This document shows, piece after piece, positions 21,303 to 32,204 of a stretch of 64,000 bases of DNA. The position numbers and the translations under genes are program-made. Position 1 is the stretch's first letter; each line of letters opens with the position of its first letter. The notes beneath the pieces are model-generated. The model saw nothing but the letters and a program-made list of their open reading frames with translations, had not been told where the DNA came from and searched no databases. The stretch comes from Tetmemena sp. SeJ-2015 (Eukaryota > Ciliophora > Spirotrichea > Sporadotrichida > Oxytrichidae), in contig JAJKFJ010020693.1 of NCBI GenBank assembly GCA_027382625.1, positions 124,001 to 188,000 on the forward strand, read 5' to 3'.

Positions 21303-24300
21303 ATGAACAAGGCGTAGATCTTTTTGGCTGGAAACCATGGCAGAATCTATGGGTACAGAGAGCAATGTTATAATAGTAATGATATGCTGCTCAACGGAGT
21401 GGAAGAAAAGAATCCCAATTCAAAATACTTCCATAAAAAGATATAACATTTAATTCATTAAGTAGTAGTAGTAGTTACTATAATTTGTCATGAGGATTGT
21501 TATTGTACTTAAAATTAAAATTCAGTGATCCTGGGAGAGTTATCATACACGGACATGGAGACTATAAAAAAGGGCGACTTGAAATACCTGCAGTCTCCTA
21601 AAATAGAATCTGTCTCCCCGGAGCAGACACTCGCCAAAAAGAAGCTGGCCAAGTTTTTCGCAGAGGACTTTTACCAAAACGCAAGGTACTTCATGAATAA
21701 TGCGACTGAGGAAGCCATTCCAGGGCAGCAAGAATATGAAAACACTGGAGATGGCCATTCACTCGACTACACAGTCTTTGAAGTGGATTCAATTCTTAAG
21801 AAGAAGAATGAACAAAAATAAATACTTTCATTCTTTGAGATGACAGATTTAGCTTATTTATTAATGTGAGGCCTAATTTGAGTGTGAGCAAGTACGTGTG
21901 CACGGAGCAAAACATCAAGTTATTTTTTGGCAAGCCGAATCCACTCATAGTGATGGAGGATCTGGCTTGGAACTTGCCATTACAAGAGCTCAGAGACATA
22001 TTCTATGAACTTACTATTCTTTATCACATAAAAAAATTGACAAAACTGTCTTAAATCAAATAGCTCACCTAATTGCCGAAATTAAAGTCTAATAGCGTAT
22101 TGACATTTTAATATGCTTATGAAATCATTAAGAATAATTTAAATTAAATTGTAATTTATCACCTTAGCATTTTCAAGCAACTTACTTTCATCTAAGTTTG
22201 TGTTATAGTTAGTTCCATAAGATAGCGATTTAAAACAAAACAAGGCCAGCTTGGCATCCAATCGATATTTTCCATTAGCTAGTGAGTATTGGCAAAGTGC
22301 TTACCACCGAGCAGCTTTACTCTAAGCAGTTGGACTACCAGGCAAGTTTACTCAGGAAATGCACTAAGCTCTATAAGGAAAACGCTTTTGTAGTCAGTAA
22401 TGAACTTGTGGATGAAGTTAAAAAGAGAGCCATGAATCCTGAAATCCAAGAATTCGATGAGATATTGTCGGAATTTTGAAAAATTATTTAAACCTTATTG
22501 ATATTTAGAGTTCTATAAATGTGAACATTCTTTACTCATAGTGTAATAAAATGCTAGTTTATAGTTTATCTGCTTTTATTTCATTGCGGCGCTAATTAGT
22601 AATTCTTAGCAAGTTCTTTTTTTAAAAGCAATTCCAGTTTAGTTAATATTTGCGAGGGACTTTGATGAGCAAAATAAGCCCCCTTTCATAGAGGTATTAG
22701 AAAAGCTAACTATCTTGTCTCACATTTTCGACCGAGAGTTCATAAAATACCTAAATAACGGCAAGGGGAAGGAGCTGTTTGAGTCTATGTTCAATGGTCT
22801 CTATCGGGAGGAGGCGCAAGAGCTGGGTTCTCTCGGCATCTTAGAAATCTAGTAGCGATTGAACGAGCCCTACAGAAAGCTGCTCACTAACATCTACTTC
22901 GATGACATAGAGAGAATCAAGGTCCTAGCAAATCCAGGCAGAGACTTGGTAGAGTCCTTGGAGGAAACTGGCCAGCGGCTGAAGGAGATTAACATGAACA
23001 GGCCTTACAACTTTGGCTTCGGGCTGATTAGAAAGCAGAAGACTTTCATGATCATGGTTCAGAATTTACTGAAACAAATCGACAATAATATCAACGAGAG
23101 GCAGATGAGAGGCTTTGATGTCACTTAAATCAAACAGCAGATGCATTATCAAGCATCTACAGTGCAATTGTGAAAACAAGTTCTGATTTAAAATGTAATT
23201 TGGATAAGTTATAATTCATCAAATATAAGTTATCATTCTTTATTGGGCTTAAATAAGAGAATTTCAAAACATATCTACCTAAATAGTTTGCTTGTTTATG
23301 TATAGGTTCTTAAAATTTTAAGTTATCATATATTTCTAATCATAGCTATTTAAAATTGCACACAAGTTTTACTCGTTTAAACTATTTGAGGAGCAGTTAG
23401 AAACAGCTGAGAATCTACAGACTTGGAGAGAGTTGCTGGTAGAGGCGAATACTCAGCTAGGTTATTTCACCCTTCCCTAGGACGTGTTTGAGGAGAACAA
23501 GGAAATCATCAGGTAGACTTTCGGTCAAATGGTAAAGGAGCAGAAGGGTTTGGACTATGATAGCATAGAGAAGAAGAAAATGATTTAGGAAGACACTGAG
23601 AGACGGCTCTAGACCAATATTCAACTCAGCGATGGCCGAGTTCCCTCTTTCAATGAGTTCAAAGCCATCAAGCAATAGATAATTGCATCAAATGAGTTCA
23701 TAAATAAAAAGATGAAGAAGATTCAATCAATGAATCTCCTCATATTTTGCAAAGTGGGTTTCACATTTTAAGCTTAAACATCTTACAATAAACTTTTTTG
23801 AGCTCTCAATTACCTTATTTAATGTCTATTAGAGCGGCATTTCCAAAAAATTTAAACTTGCATCAAACAAGAACAAGCAAATGACGCCTCTCAAGCTGAA
23901 AGAGCTTGAGAAAGAAACCCTAGAGTAGTATTTGAAGCTGGAGTAGATAGCGAATCAGCATCCTAACACTCGAGACAAGGTTGATGAAATTTAGTCTCGC
24001 CTGAACCAGGATGTCTTACCTCCTTAGATGAGGAAGTAGGCAATCTATATCACCTCCAGTGGCCAAGTAGCTGCAGAGGACGAACTCAATCCAGATTAGT
24101 CGGTGGCCTACTCCCTGGATGGAGAGCAAGTGCCCCCAGAGATCATGAAGAAGTCCATCAAGGAGTTATAGGCAATGGGTTTTGAGACTATAACAAATGT
24201 GAAGGTGTCTTTCGATTCCAAGACTCAAGGGATCAAATCGCACATGGACCATGAAGAGAAGTACAGACTCAAAAAGAGTTTGCAAGAGATGGAGGAGGAA

Positions 24301-25345
24301 GAGCGAAACGACCCCAACTTTTCTTTCGAGCCCATCAGCAACCCTCAAGGTCAAGATGAGGACCTCTACAATCCTAGAAACCAGCAGGAGAGGGAGGAGT
24401 TTGGGAGAATTCTAGAGCAGAGGAGGTTGGACGATATCAAAGTGGTTATGTACTAGAAGGCGTTGATGAAGGGAGTGAAAATAGATGATGAGGTGTACTA
24501 GGACCTGATCAAGGCTTACCCACAGTACTAGAAAATATTCGCGCAGAAGCAGAAGGAGATAAAGAAGGCTCAGAATTTCCTAAAGAAGTATCATGAGGGA
24601 GAGAAGATCCATAAGTACAAATTCGAGTAGTAGATCAAGGGGAGGGGGAATCTTGCACCAAGAGAAGTTAAGAATGTTATAGACGTGGAGGCACAGCCAT
24701 CTCAAGATGATATAGAGAAGGATGTGGAGTACTACACGTAATATCTGAGATAGTACGAGATGGATATTTAGGAGGTGAAATAACTGAACAAGCAAGTTGA
24801 GGGAAAGGATATTTTCACTGACTATAGGAGGGATTAGTATTTAATAATGAAACGTATGATGAGTTGAGTTCAATCTTATTCGCTCAGTTGATTTAAATCA
24901 TTCTTTACATCCATTTATTCCAAGATATGGATGGATTGTATCATTCTTCTCTCTCTAGATTGGAATCCAATTCCATTATTGGTTAATCGCCTTGCTATAG
25001 TATGCAGAACAGTAAATTAAGGAGCAAGAAAAGCGAGATATTTAAAGAGAGAGGCGTTTGGGTAACAAATACCTCGCGAAGTACGATCCTGCGGACAGTG
25101 GCTCTACCCTGGCCTTCGTGAACAATAAATACACTGAACAGCTTGAGATTAGCAAATTCAGGGAGGAGTTGATTCAAATGGGAGAGTCGTCTCAGAATAC
25201 CTCCAACCCTAATTTGCTAGAGGCGTAAGACAAGTACCAGGCGAAGAGGATCACCAACGAAGACATAGCTGCTCAGACTATGAGCCTGGGCAGGATCGGA
25301 CTCAAACGACCAGCTTTGAAAGCTAAGCTGAAGAATGCCTACTGA
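21303..25345 (+). CDS. Large charged coiled-coil protein of unknown function
   Basis: Not recognised. ATG at 21303 (MNKAQIFLAGNHGRIYGYRE); that frame stays open to the TGA at 21867. Ordered segments follow across inserts: YVCTEQNIKLFFGKPNPLIV (about 21893), KVLTTEQLYSKQLDYQAS (about 22300), RDFDEQNKPPFIEVLEKL (22655-22705), QTWRELLVEANTQLG (about 23430), and a long uninterrupted block from 23830 to 24860 rich in Lys, Glu and Gln with many in-frame TAG (IKELQAMGFETITNVKV; QKEIKKAQNFLKKYHEG). The last segment (24985-25345) ends KRPALKAKLKNAY and TGA. High helical and coiled-coil content suggests a cytoskeletal or ciliary structural protein; this is inference only. Confidence 0.7.
22473..22647. 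other. IES, 175 bp, pointer ATTT
   Basis: ATTT at 22473-22476 and 22648-22651. Removal joins EILSEF to ARDFDEQNKPPF in frame, bypassing the TGA at 22477. No GT-AG solution keeps the frame. Confidence 0.65.
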
Positions 25346-25445
25346 TACAGTTCATGGTGTGTGTGAATGATGATTTCCGTTAATTAACTAACAATTTGTG
25401 ATTACTTTTATGATAAACTCAGTACTTTTAAATTTAAAAATAAAT

Positions 25446-26382
25446 ATGAACAGACTATCCACTGCCACCACTTCTACAAACCATTGTTCATCTAAATTGC
25501 TTTCTCGAGTGACTTCTTCAAATGAGCTTTCTAAATTCAATCAGCTGAGACATCCCAGAAAAGAGTCACAGTCCTCTCTGCTACTTAAGAAAAGTGTAGC
25601 TTAGGAAAATGAAAGCACCATCTTAAGTAAAGTCAAGGAGATTCATACTCTGGAATAGACCTACTTCATCCATAAAGCACTAATCATTTTATTCTTAGAT
25701 TTGTAAATAAATGAGTCTTTATTTCTCTGTATCTCTCTTTAGGCATGCTATTTATTTTTAAATAAAGCAGCAAGCAAAGCTCAAAGGAAAAGAGAATATG
25801 GGCATCTTAAAAACTGCTTCTACTAAAACCACTGCCACGACTGCTTCAATAAAAGGAAGCTCTTCTTTCAACTACTTCAACTCCTAGATAAGGGACAGTG
25901 TGAAGTCAGTGAGGAAGGAAACGGCCAAGCTCTTGTCTAAGTAGGAAAATTTACAGCTCTTCTAGTCTCAGTTGAATCAGCAAGTGTTATAAAACGCAAG
26001 TGCTTATAGAGAGAAGGTTCAAAGTGAAAACCAAAACAGGAAGCAGGCTTCAGTTAGTCTACTAGAGAAAGTGGTTGAGCATAATTACCTGAGGAGTGGG
26101 ATTAAGCAGATTTAGAGAGTGGCCATCATTTTAGAAGAGGAGGAAGTGTTCAAGGCGGAGGGTGTGCTTGAACAATTCAAGAAGAGGATTATCCTATAGA
26201 AGATATAAAAAACAAATAAATTATACAAGTTATTATCTTAACATAGTAAAGAAAATTAATGTAGATTTATTGAGAAAAAAAAATTTATAAGACAAAGAAT
26301 AATTTTTGTTATAGATTAGCATTTATACTAGGTAAGTTTCTTAAGCTAAGTATGTAATTTTATTATAATTTTGTATAAATGA
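25446..26382 (+). CDS. Small coiled-coil protein
   Basis: Not recognised. ATG at 25446 gives a Ser/Thr-rich start (MNRLSTATTSTNHCSS). After an AT-rich insert (about 25670-25765) the frame continues with KQQAKLKGKENMGILKTAST and a helical region (FQSQLNQQVLQNASAYREKV; SLLEKVVEHNYLRSG; GVLEQFKKRII). The repeat ATAAAGCA at about 25674 and 25763 bounds the insert, but joining through it leaves the frame off by one, so a further small break must exist. The C-terminal end beyond 26200 is AT-rich and uncertain; the first in-frame TGA is at 26380. Confidence 0.5.
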
Positions 26383-26803
26383 AAAATTATATATGTTTTT
26401 AAATTTACATTATAAATTTAGATGAGAGAGTTAATTCGTCAGAGCAAGAATAAACAAGATGGAGAGATATGAAGCTGTGTTATTTTAATCTTGAATGCTT
26501 TTAAATTGCTTAATTTATCTTGATTTTGTGAAAATTTAGTATTCTGTAAAAAATTCACAATTAAAACGCAAGCCTATTATAAATGCTTATAAAATTATAA
26601 TTAAAATTTACTCTTCTTGGAAAATATTTCCTCATTTAATTTACCTCTCTACTGTCTGAGAACTTGGAGTAATTCAATTAAATCTATCATACTTATACAA
26701 TATTTATCTTAATCTATTTCAAATTTATGTGTAATTATCTTATTATTCTAGACACAATAGTTGGCTTTATAAGTAGACTAAAGAATAAATTAATGATAGA
26801 ATA
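26383..26803. other. AT-rich spacer
   Basis: No supported gene or RNA. Strongly AT-rich sequence between two genes in the same direction. Confidence 0.5.
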
Positions 26804-27546
26804 ATGAACAACAATAACTATAGCACTAATCCTAATAACCCCAGTGAGCAGAAGTTACTATTCGTGTTTGACTACTTGGACCAGTTCTATAATGATAAGA
26901 GCTCGCAGCTGGAGAGCAAGTACCGACGGCTCAACCCCTCCCAAGCCTCCTCCCTCGAAATCGAGAGATACAACTCCATCTACAGAAACCAAAAGAACTA
27001 CGACAATATACAACTCCTCACTCAGCAGGTCGGCCCATAGAAGTATAGAGGGTTGAGCAGGGTCAAGCCTAAAAAATGTATATGTGTATTTATATGTGTG
27101 TATGTGGAGCCTCCCAATTACGTGCAACTATCTAAAGAAGTGGAGACTATCCAAAGTATAAAGCAGATGCAGTAACTTACTCTCGAAGTCAAACGCAAGT
27201 CCATACAAGACTCTTACCAATCAATTAATAAAAAGCACAATGAGCATACACAAAAAACATTTTTTCGATCAATTTTTATTACGAGGCTTAGAAATTCTTC
27301 CACTAGAGAGATCAAAAGAAGAACCTGATACACTCTATCCTTAAAAAATAGTAGAGCAGAAACAGGTACGACGAGAACAGAAGCGAGAGCTCCCAATGCT
27401 ACTATGATAGCAATATCCAAAACTCTAGAAATAATATCAACAATAATTTGAGATTGCCTCGGCTGTCTCTGCCTTCGCTGGATATTGAGGGGAACAAGGC
27501 TTTTATTTATTAGAATGACGAGAGAAGGTCCTTTATTTTTAAGTGA
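26804..27546 (+). CDS. Asn/Gln-rich coiled-coil protein
   Basis: Not recognised. ATG at 26804 (MNNNNYSTNPNNPSEQK), then a helical region (FVFDYLDQFYNDKSSQLESK), ETIQSIKQMQQLTLEVKRKS, and an Asn/Ser-rich tail (YYDSNIQNSRNNINNN) ending RRSFIFK and TGA at 27544. One T appears to be missing in the T-run at about 27258: adding it joins the two halves (KKHNEH and YEAQKFFHQRDQKK) in one frame. A stretch at about 27070-27110 (TATATGTGTATTTATATGTG) reads through but may be an insert. Confidence 0.6.
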
Positions 27547-27808
27547 CACACATCATAAAGGCAAAAAGATGTCTTTTTATATCAAATTTATTTGTTTGCT
27601 TAATTTTCTTAATTTGCTAAATCTACTTCCCATCATAAAAGTAAAAGCTAATTTCAATATAAGTGGAACTATGACAAGATGGATATCTCAATATTTATCG
27701 AGATAGAATTTATTGCAATATGAAGATAAGGGGAATTTTGGGGAGGGTAGCATATAAGCATCTTTATATTTCAAGTATTTCTCTCTGTTTTAATTAAAGA
27801 GGAAATAG
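27547..27808. other. Spacer
   Basis: AT-rich, no supported feature, ending in the 8-bp target duplication GGAAATAG at 27801-27808. Confidence 0.5.
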
Positions 27809-28445
27809 GGGGGGGGCCTTTCCTCGTCATCCACTTTTTTTCATGAAAATATGAGGAAAAAAAACATGATCTAGCCTAAAATTAGACAAAACAACAATTA
27901 TTTGGTCCAAATTCAAATCCAGAGGGTCAAACTTACTCATATTCTTCAATTTAAATAATTTAGTAGAGCCTATTTAGAAATTTTAATTTAAAAACTGTAA
28001 TTGTATAAAATTGGTAATATATTTCACAAATTTTAAAATTTTAACATAAAAAAATTAAGAACCCCTATTTATTAAATGCCTCTTTCAAAATTTTTATAAT
28101 GAATGATTACTATCTTTATTGCTTATAGCATATTTGTAAGAAATGTATCTTATTAAATGAGTTTTGTGCATCAATATCTATGTTGGTTATGTAATATATT
28201 GTTTGAAGAATTTTCTATCATAAAAAAATAAAGTTTGTTTTTCTAAAGTCATCTTAAAGATTACGTTTTCTATCCTCGATGTACTAAAACTTTAAGAACA
28301 TTCCTAAATGAAGAATATGAGTAGATTAGACCATCTGGATTTTAATGTGGACATAAAAATTGCTGTTTTTGGGAAATTTTAGGCTAGATCTTGATTTTTC
28401 ATATTTTCATGAAAAAAGTGGATGACGAGGAAAGGGCCCCCCCCC
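27809..28445. mobile_element. 637-bp terminal-inverted-repeat element (MITE-like)
   Basis: Imperfect inverted repeats of about 75 bp: the left end starts with a run of G then CCTTTCCTCGTCATCCACTT, and the right end is its complement finishing in a run of C. Inner parts match too (TTTCATGAAAATATGA and CTAGCCTAAAATT). The element is flanked by an exact 8-bp duplication GGAAATAG (27801-27808 and 28446-28453), the mark of transposition. The interior is AT-rich with no long ORF, so it is non-autonomous. An 8-bp duplication is typical of hAT-type elements, but the family is not proven. It sits between genes and would be expected to be removed from the macronucleus. Confidence 0.88.
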
Positions 28446-28501
28446 GGAAATAGTAATAATTTAAATAAAGAATATAAACAACAGGCAATAATTTAGTAGT
28501 A

Positions 28502-29217
28502 ATGGACGATTTACAAGGAGGAGACGATGTAAGTAATCAAGGTTATAGTCAAACTTCATATCTAAAAAACAAAAATAACTGTTTACCTTATACTCTAAAA
28601 TAAAATGGATAGAGTTACATCTTGCTTCTTCAGCAAACTCTGCTTACACTTCATCAATATATATTTTCTAATATAACTGATCTAAAAGAGTTGGCTATCT
28701 TAAGTTTGAATTCAAATTTATAACTCCCTTGCGAATATAAGTTTCGAGCAATGATTGACTTTTGATATGTAGGATAATGGATTCCCCTCTGAAGAGGTGG
28801 AGAAATGTGTACAGGACTCAGTGGAGCAAGTACTGGCAAACGCTTAGTGGGACGAGAAAATGGTGCCGCAATGGATCAATGACATCTGCGAAAAGTGCAT
28901 GCGTTAACTGGTTGAGCTTAACAGGCCCTATAAGTTTATGAGTAAGTCTATATTGCACACTCCCTCCCCCTTTAAAATTGCAATAGCTATTTTTCATTCC
29001 ACCAGTTTCCACTTTTGCATTATCTTAAATCTTACTTGTAGTTTCGTGCATGCTGATGCAGAAGACACAGCAATCAGGAGCGCAGACTGTCTTATCCTGC
29101 TTCTGGGAGAACAACACAGACGGCTACTACTAGACAATCTACCCACCACAGAGAGCCAAGGACAGTGCGCAAAAGACTATTCAGTGCATCGCCACAGTCT
29201 TCGGAGTCAGGTTTTGA
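28502..29217 (+). CDS. Tctex1-type dynein light chain
   Basis: DYNLT family: small dimeric light chain of cytoplasmic or axonemal dynein. Exon 1 (28502-28528) gives MDDLQGGDD. Exon 2 has VEKCVQDSVEQVLANAQWDE and LVELNRPYKFM. Exon 3 has SCMLMQKTQQSGAQTVLSCF, then WENNTDGYY and CIATVFGVRF with TGA at 29215. The order and the MQK...SCFW...DG...GV.F signature match human DYNLT1/3 end to end. Introns are 28529-28772 and 28942-29041. Confidence 0.93.
28529..28772 (+). other. Spliceosomal intron 1 of Tctex1 gene
   Basis: GTAAGT donor and TATGTAG acceptor, 244 nt; joins DDLQGGDD to DNGFPSEEVEK in frame. Confidence 0.7.
28942..29041 (+). other. Spliceosomal intron 2 of Tctex1 gene
   Basis: GTAAGT donor, CTTACTTGTAG acceptor, 100 nt. 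Splicing gives PYKFMISCMLMQK, aligned residue for residue with human FKYIVTCVIMQK. No direct-repeat pointer keeps this frame, so this is an intron and not an IES. Confidence 0.9.
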
Positions 29218-29400
29218 AAGCCAGTGTAAATTATATAAGATCGCTAGAAGATAGGGTGTGTGCTCCTGGAATATTAGAGTTTATTTTCAAAAAGTATTCT
29301 TACAGCTCTAAAAAAGAAGATTATTAACTCTTGTTCTCCTTAAAGTTTCTAATAAAATATTTTTGCGAAGCTAATTATAATAGAATACGTTTTTAAAGCA

Positions 29401-30397
29401 ATGGAAGAAGGATAGCTGGATGAGCAAAAAGATGTTTAAATTTAAGGACTTGCGAAATCAATCTGCAAATCGATTCGCCTTATTTGCATTAAGCTCAAAT
29501 ATCCAATCAATGTTCTCCTTTATGCAAAAATATTTTCATTTATCTATCTTTTACTTATTTAAATGCAGTGCTTCTAGCTAGGTTGGCAATTTAGGAAGAG
29601 CTTATAAGTTTATCGCGAAATCATAATTCTAATCTGCAAGAGAGGGATGAAGAGGGGAATTAAGAAAATGATCATAAGGAGGGGACGAATAATGAGAAAA
29701 GCCAAGTAATATTAATGGCAACATGTCTTTATCTCTCTGCAAAGATAAACGAGAAGTAAGTTTAAAATAATATTATGCTTACAAATACTAATAGGGACGG
29801 GCAGGTGAGGATAAGAGACATAGTGAACGTGTGCTTTTATCAACTAAACGAGAATAAATTCATAGACCAGCTTCTTTCATAAGAGAAGGAGCAGCACATG
29901 GAAGTTGACTAATCTTAAAATAAGGAAGAATAGAATGTGCAGGAAGTAGAAGAAGGGATCTGGCTTATAAAAAAAGAGTCATAGAAGGCAACTTAAAAAG
30001 AAGAAGGGGAGCAAACCTCTATCAAGAGAGCTTATGTCTAAATTGATTACCAGAAGAATTAGTTCAGATTCATGCCAGACACTAAGTAGCTAAATTTAAA
30101 ACCAAAATATATCCATATTTTAGAACGAATTTTCATTTCAATTTGTTCCTTGTAAGTTGATTGATAGGAGTAAAGTCTATATCGTTTTTTTAGTACTATG
30201 AGATAAGGGACAAGGTATTCAAGTTGGAGTAGAAGATCATCAGAGTTCTTAATTTCAGAATGAACTCCTTTACCACTAACGTGCTTTATTAATTTATTTA
30301 TAAAAGATAATAAATTATTTAAGCTGAACTAGCTGCTGCATTCAGCACACAGCTAAGGATGTAAGAGCATGAAAAAGGTTAATCACTATTATAGTGA
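29401..30397 (+). CDS. Cyclin, cyclin Q/FAM58-like
   Basis: ATG at 29401 (MEEGQLDEQKD). Cyclin-box features in order: an N-terminal helix with LICIKLKYPINVLLYAK, then VILMATCLYLSAKINEK (the 'ACLYLAAK' helix), VRIRDIVNVCFYQLNENK (cf. the RTRDIINV of FAM58), and YYEIRDKVFKLEQKIIRVL with NFRMNSFTTNVLYQF (cf. FWELRDSIVQCELLMLRVL). An acidic spacer lies between helices (about 29640-29700, 29880-30010). In-frame TGA at 30395. Several inserts lie between the segments but their pointers were not resolved. Partner would be a CDK10-type kinase if the cyclin Q assignment holds. Confidence 0.72.
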
Positions 30398-31578
30398 GTG
30401 ATCTGTAGAAGCAAGTTGCGCTCGCTCATTTTTCAGATATGTATGTAAAGAAATGAGAAATCAATAAGAAATTTATGAGCATTTACATCAAAGGAACAGT
30501 AGCTAATATCTTTTAGATTGATCTATGACTTGAGAGAATTAAAAATTTGTTTTCTTACTTAGATTATAACAGGTTTAATTAAAATATTAACCTTTGAAAT
30601 GCGATTTTTATTTGCAAAATGAGCATTAAGTAATTGTTTGAGAGATGTTTCATTCCTCAAGGTAAAACGAGAAGTTGAGACTTTGAATTAGTCATCATCG
30701 CAAATAAGGGAATTAAAGTCAAAGGATACAAATAAATTATTGCCCATCATTCAATGGATTTAAAAATGAAGAAAAAAAAATAAAATATTTTTTGCTTCAT
30801 TTATAAAATGAAAATCAATTAAGATGGGAAATTTAACAAGAGTGCCAATAAACTTAAAATTTAAAGCCCTAAATTTGAATTAACTATCCTTAAGTTTTAT
30901 CTCATTTTAATAAAATTTTAAGTGATAATGGATATCTCACTTGAATCACTTAAGTTTGCGATTTATAAATAGAAGTTCAATTATTCTTTGTAAAATAATT
31001 TATGATTGAGAGCAAATCTAATACACTGGCTTTAACAAAGGTTAGTATCAGTAGTTTACTGTTTTGCACATAAACAGGAAATTTATCTTACTTCTGGGTT
31101 TAAATAAGGGGGTATAATTATTCATCAGATACTGAAATGTCCCCTTTGCTAAAAGCATTTCAAAGGAATAGCATTCTAGATCCACATAAAACTATTTTGT
31201 GTAGGACTATATAGAGAAACTGAGGTTTAAAATAGTGCTACCGCACTATATTGGACCCCGAACATGTGAAGAAAACTTCTCTCCCGCTACTCTTTAACCA
31301 AATTTCTTACAGAAAAACTAGTAAATTAAAAAACAGGAGAAGGAGCAGTTGCTGTGACCCCCAGGGGATATTCAAAAGCAAATATCTTTTTGAAAGGGTA
31401 TTCCTAAAGGGATTAAATTAATTAATTTCATCATCTAAATATTAAATTCTTAAGTTTGGATGTGAATTCTTAATTAGAGCCACAAATAAACCTTATTATG
31501 ATACAGTATATTTACAGTCGAACTAACTTTTAACTTCTGGGAGATTTTAAAATTCCTTATTGCCTTTTTGTTACTTAT
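30398..31578. other. AT-rich spacer of 1.2 kb
   Basis: No gene, RNA or repeat supported. Lies at the 3' ends of the cyclin gene and the convergent small Tim gene. Confidence 0.5.
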
Positions 31579-32040
31579 TCAATCGTTTTCAAAGAGCTTT
31601 CTGTTCTTCTTCCTTACAAAAGAGTAGTCCTTGAGCAGTTGCTCATGCAAAAAACCTTTTAGTTCCACATAGGACTTTGCGCAATTATGGATGCAGATCG
31701 TTTCCTTCTCACTTAGCAGCCATCTATTTTTGTAGTCATTTTCCATTTCCAGGTATTCCAAAACACCTCTCGTCTTAGGAGTGATAGATTAGGGATCTAC
31801 TCTTTATCTACCTGCAAATTTAAAGCTCTCCTAATTATTCCCTTCTGAGTTTTAAGATGTATTATTATCTTGAGTTAAGTTTTGTGGGTCTTCTTAATTG
31901 GCAGCATGAGTTGTATTCTAAATCTGAGACTGAGCTTATTCAGAGAGCCTTGGCTTAGCAGGCACGATGCATTTTTTGAAGCATTTGTTGGAGAGACCTA
32001 TGATGGACATAGCCTCCACAAGTTTTTTGTTACTGCTCAT
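31579..32040 (-). CDS. Small Tim chaperone with a very long inter-motif linker
   Basis: Small Tim proteins chaperone hydrophobic precursors across the mitochondrial intermembrane space and carry two CX3C motifs. The ATG at 32040 gives MSSNKKLVEAMSIIGLSNK, then CFKKC; the second motif CIHNC follows LLSEKETI, and the usual helix AKSYVELKGFLHEQLL comes after it. The frame is continuous (153 residues, TGA at 31579-31581). Family members have roughly 11-16 residues between the motifs; here there are about 90, Gln/Asn-rich (NTTHAANQEDPQNLTQ). An 8-base repeat CTGCTAAG flanks the linker, but deletion through it would put a TGA in frame, so the linker is read as real coding sequence. Confidence 0.8.
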
Positions 32041-32204
32041 ATCAGAAAAGGGCCCACTTTAGGGAGGGCCGCTGTTTGCTGATCCTTGAAAAGGCCCACG
32101 CTCTTATTAAGCCATTTTGAATTTAATTAAACTTATTAACGAAGAAAGAGATTAAAGATTATTGTTGAGCTACTCACGTGTTTTTAATTAAAGTTACTTT
32201 AAAA

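Noticed and set aside
21059..21310. Minus-strand ORF
   Set aside because: Leu/Ile/Ser-rich shadow of a more protein-like plus-strand frame; no motif.
31700..31990. In-frame insert of the small Tim gene as an IES with pointer CTGCTAAG
   Set aside because: Deleting it through the repeat puts a TGA directly in frame; the undeleted frame is open and protein-like.
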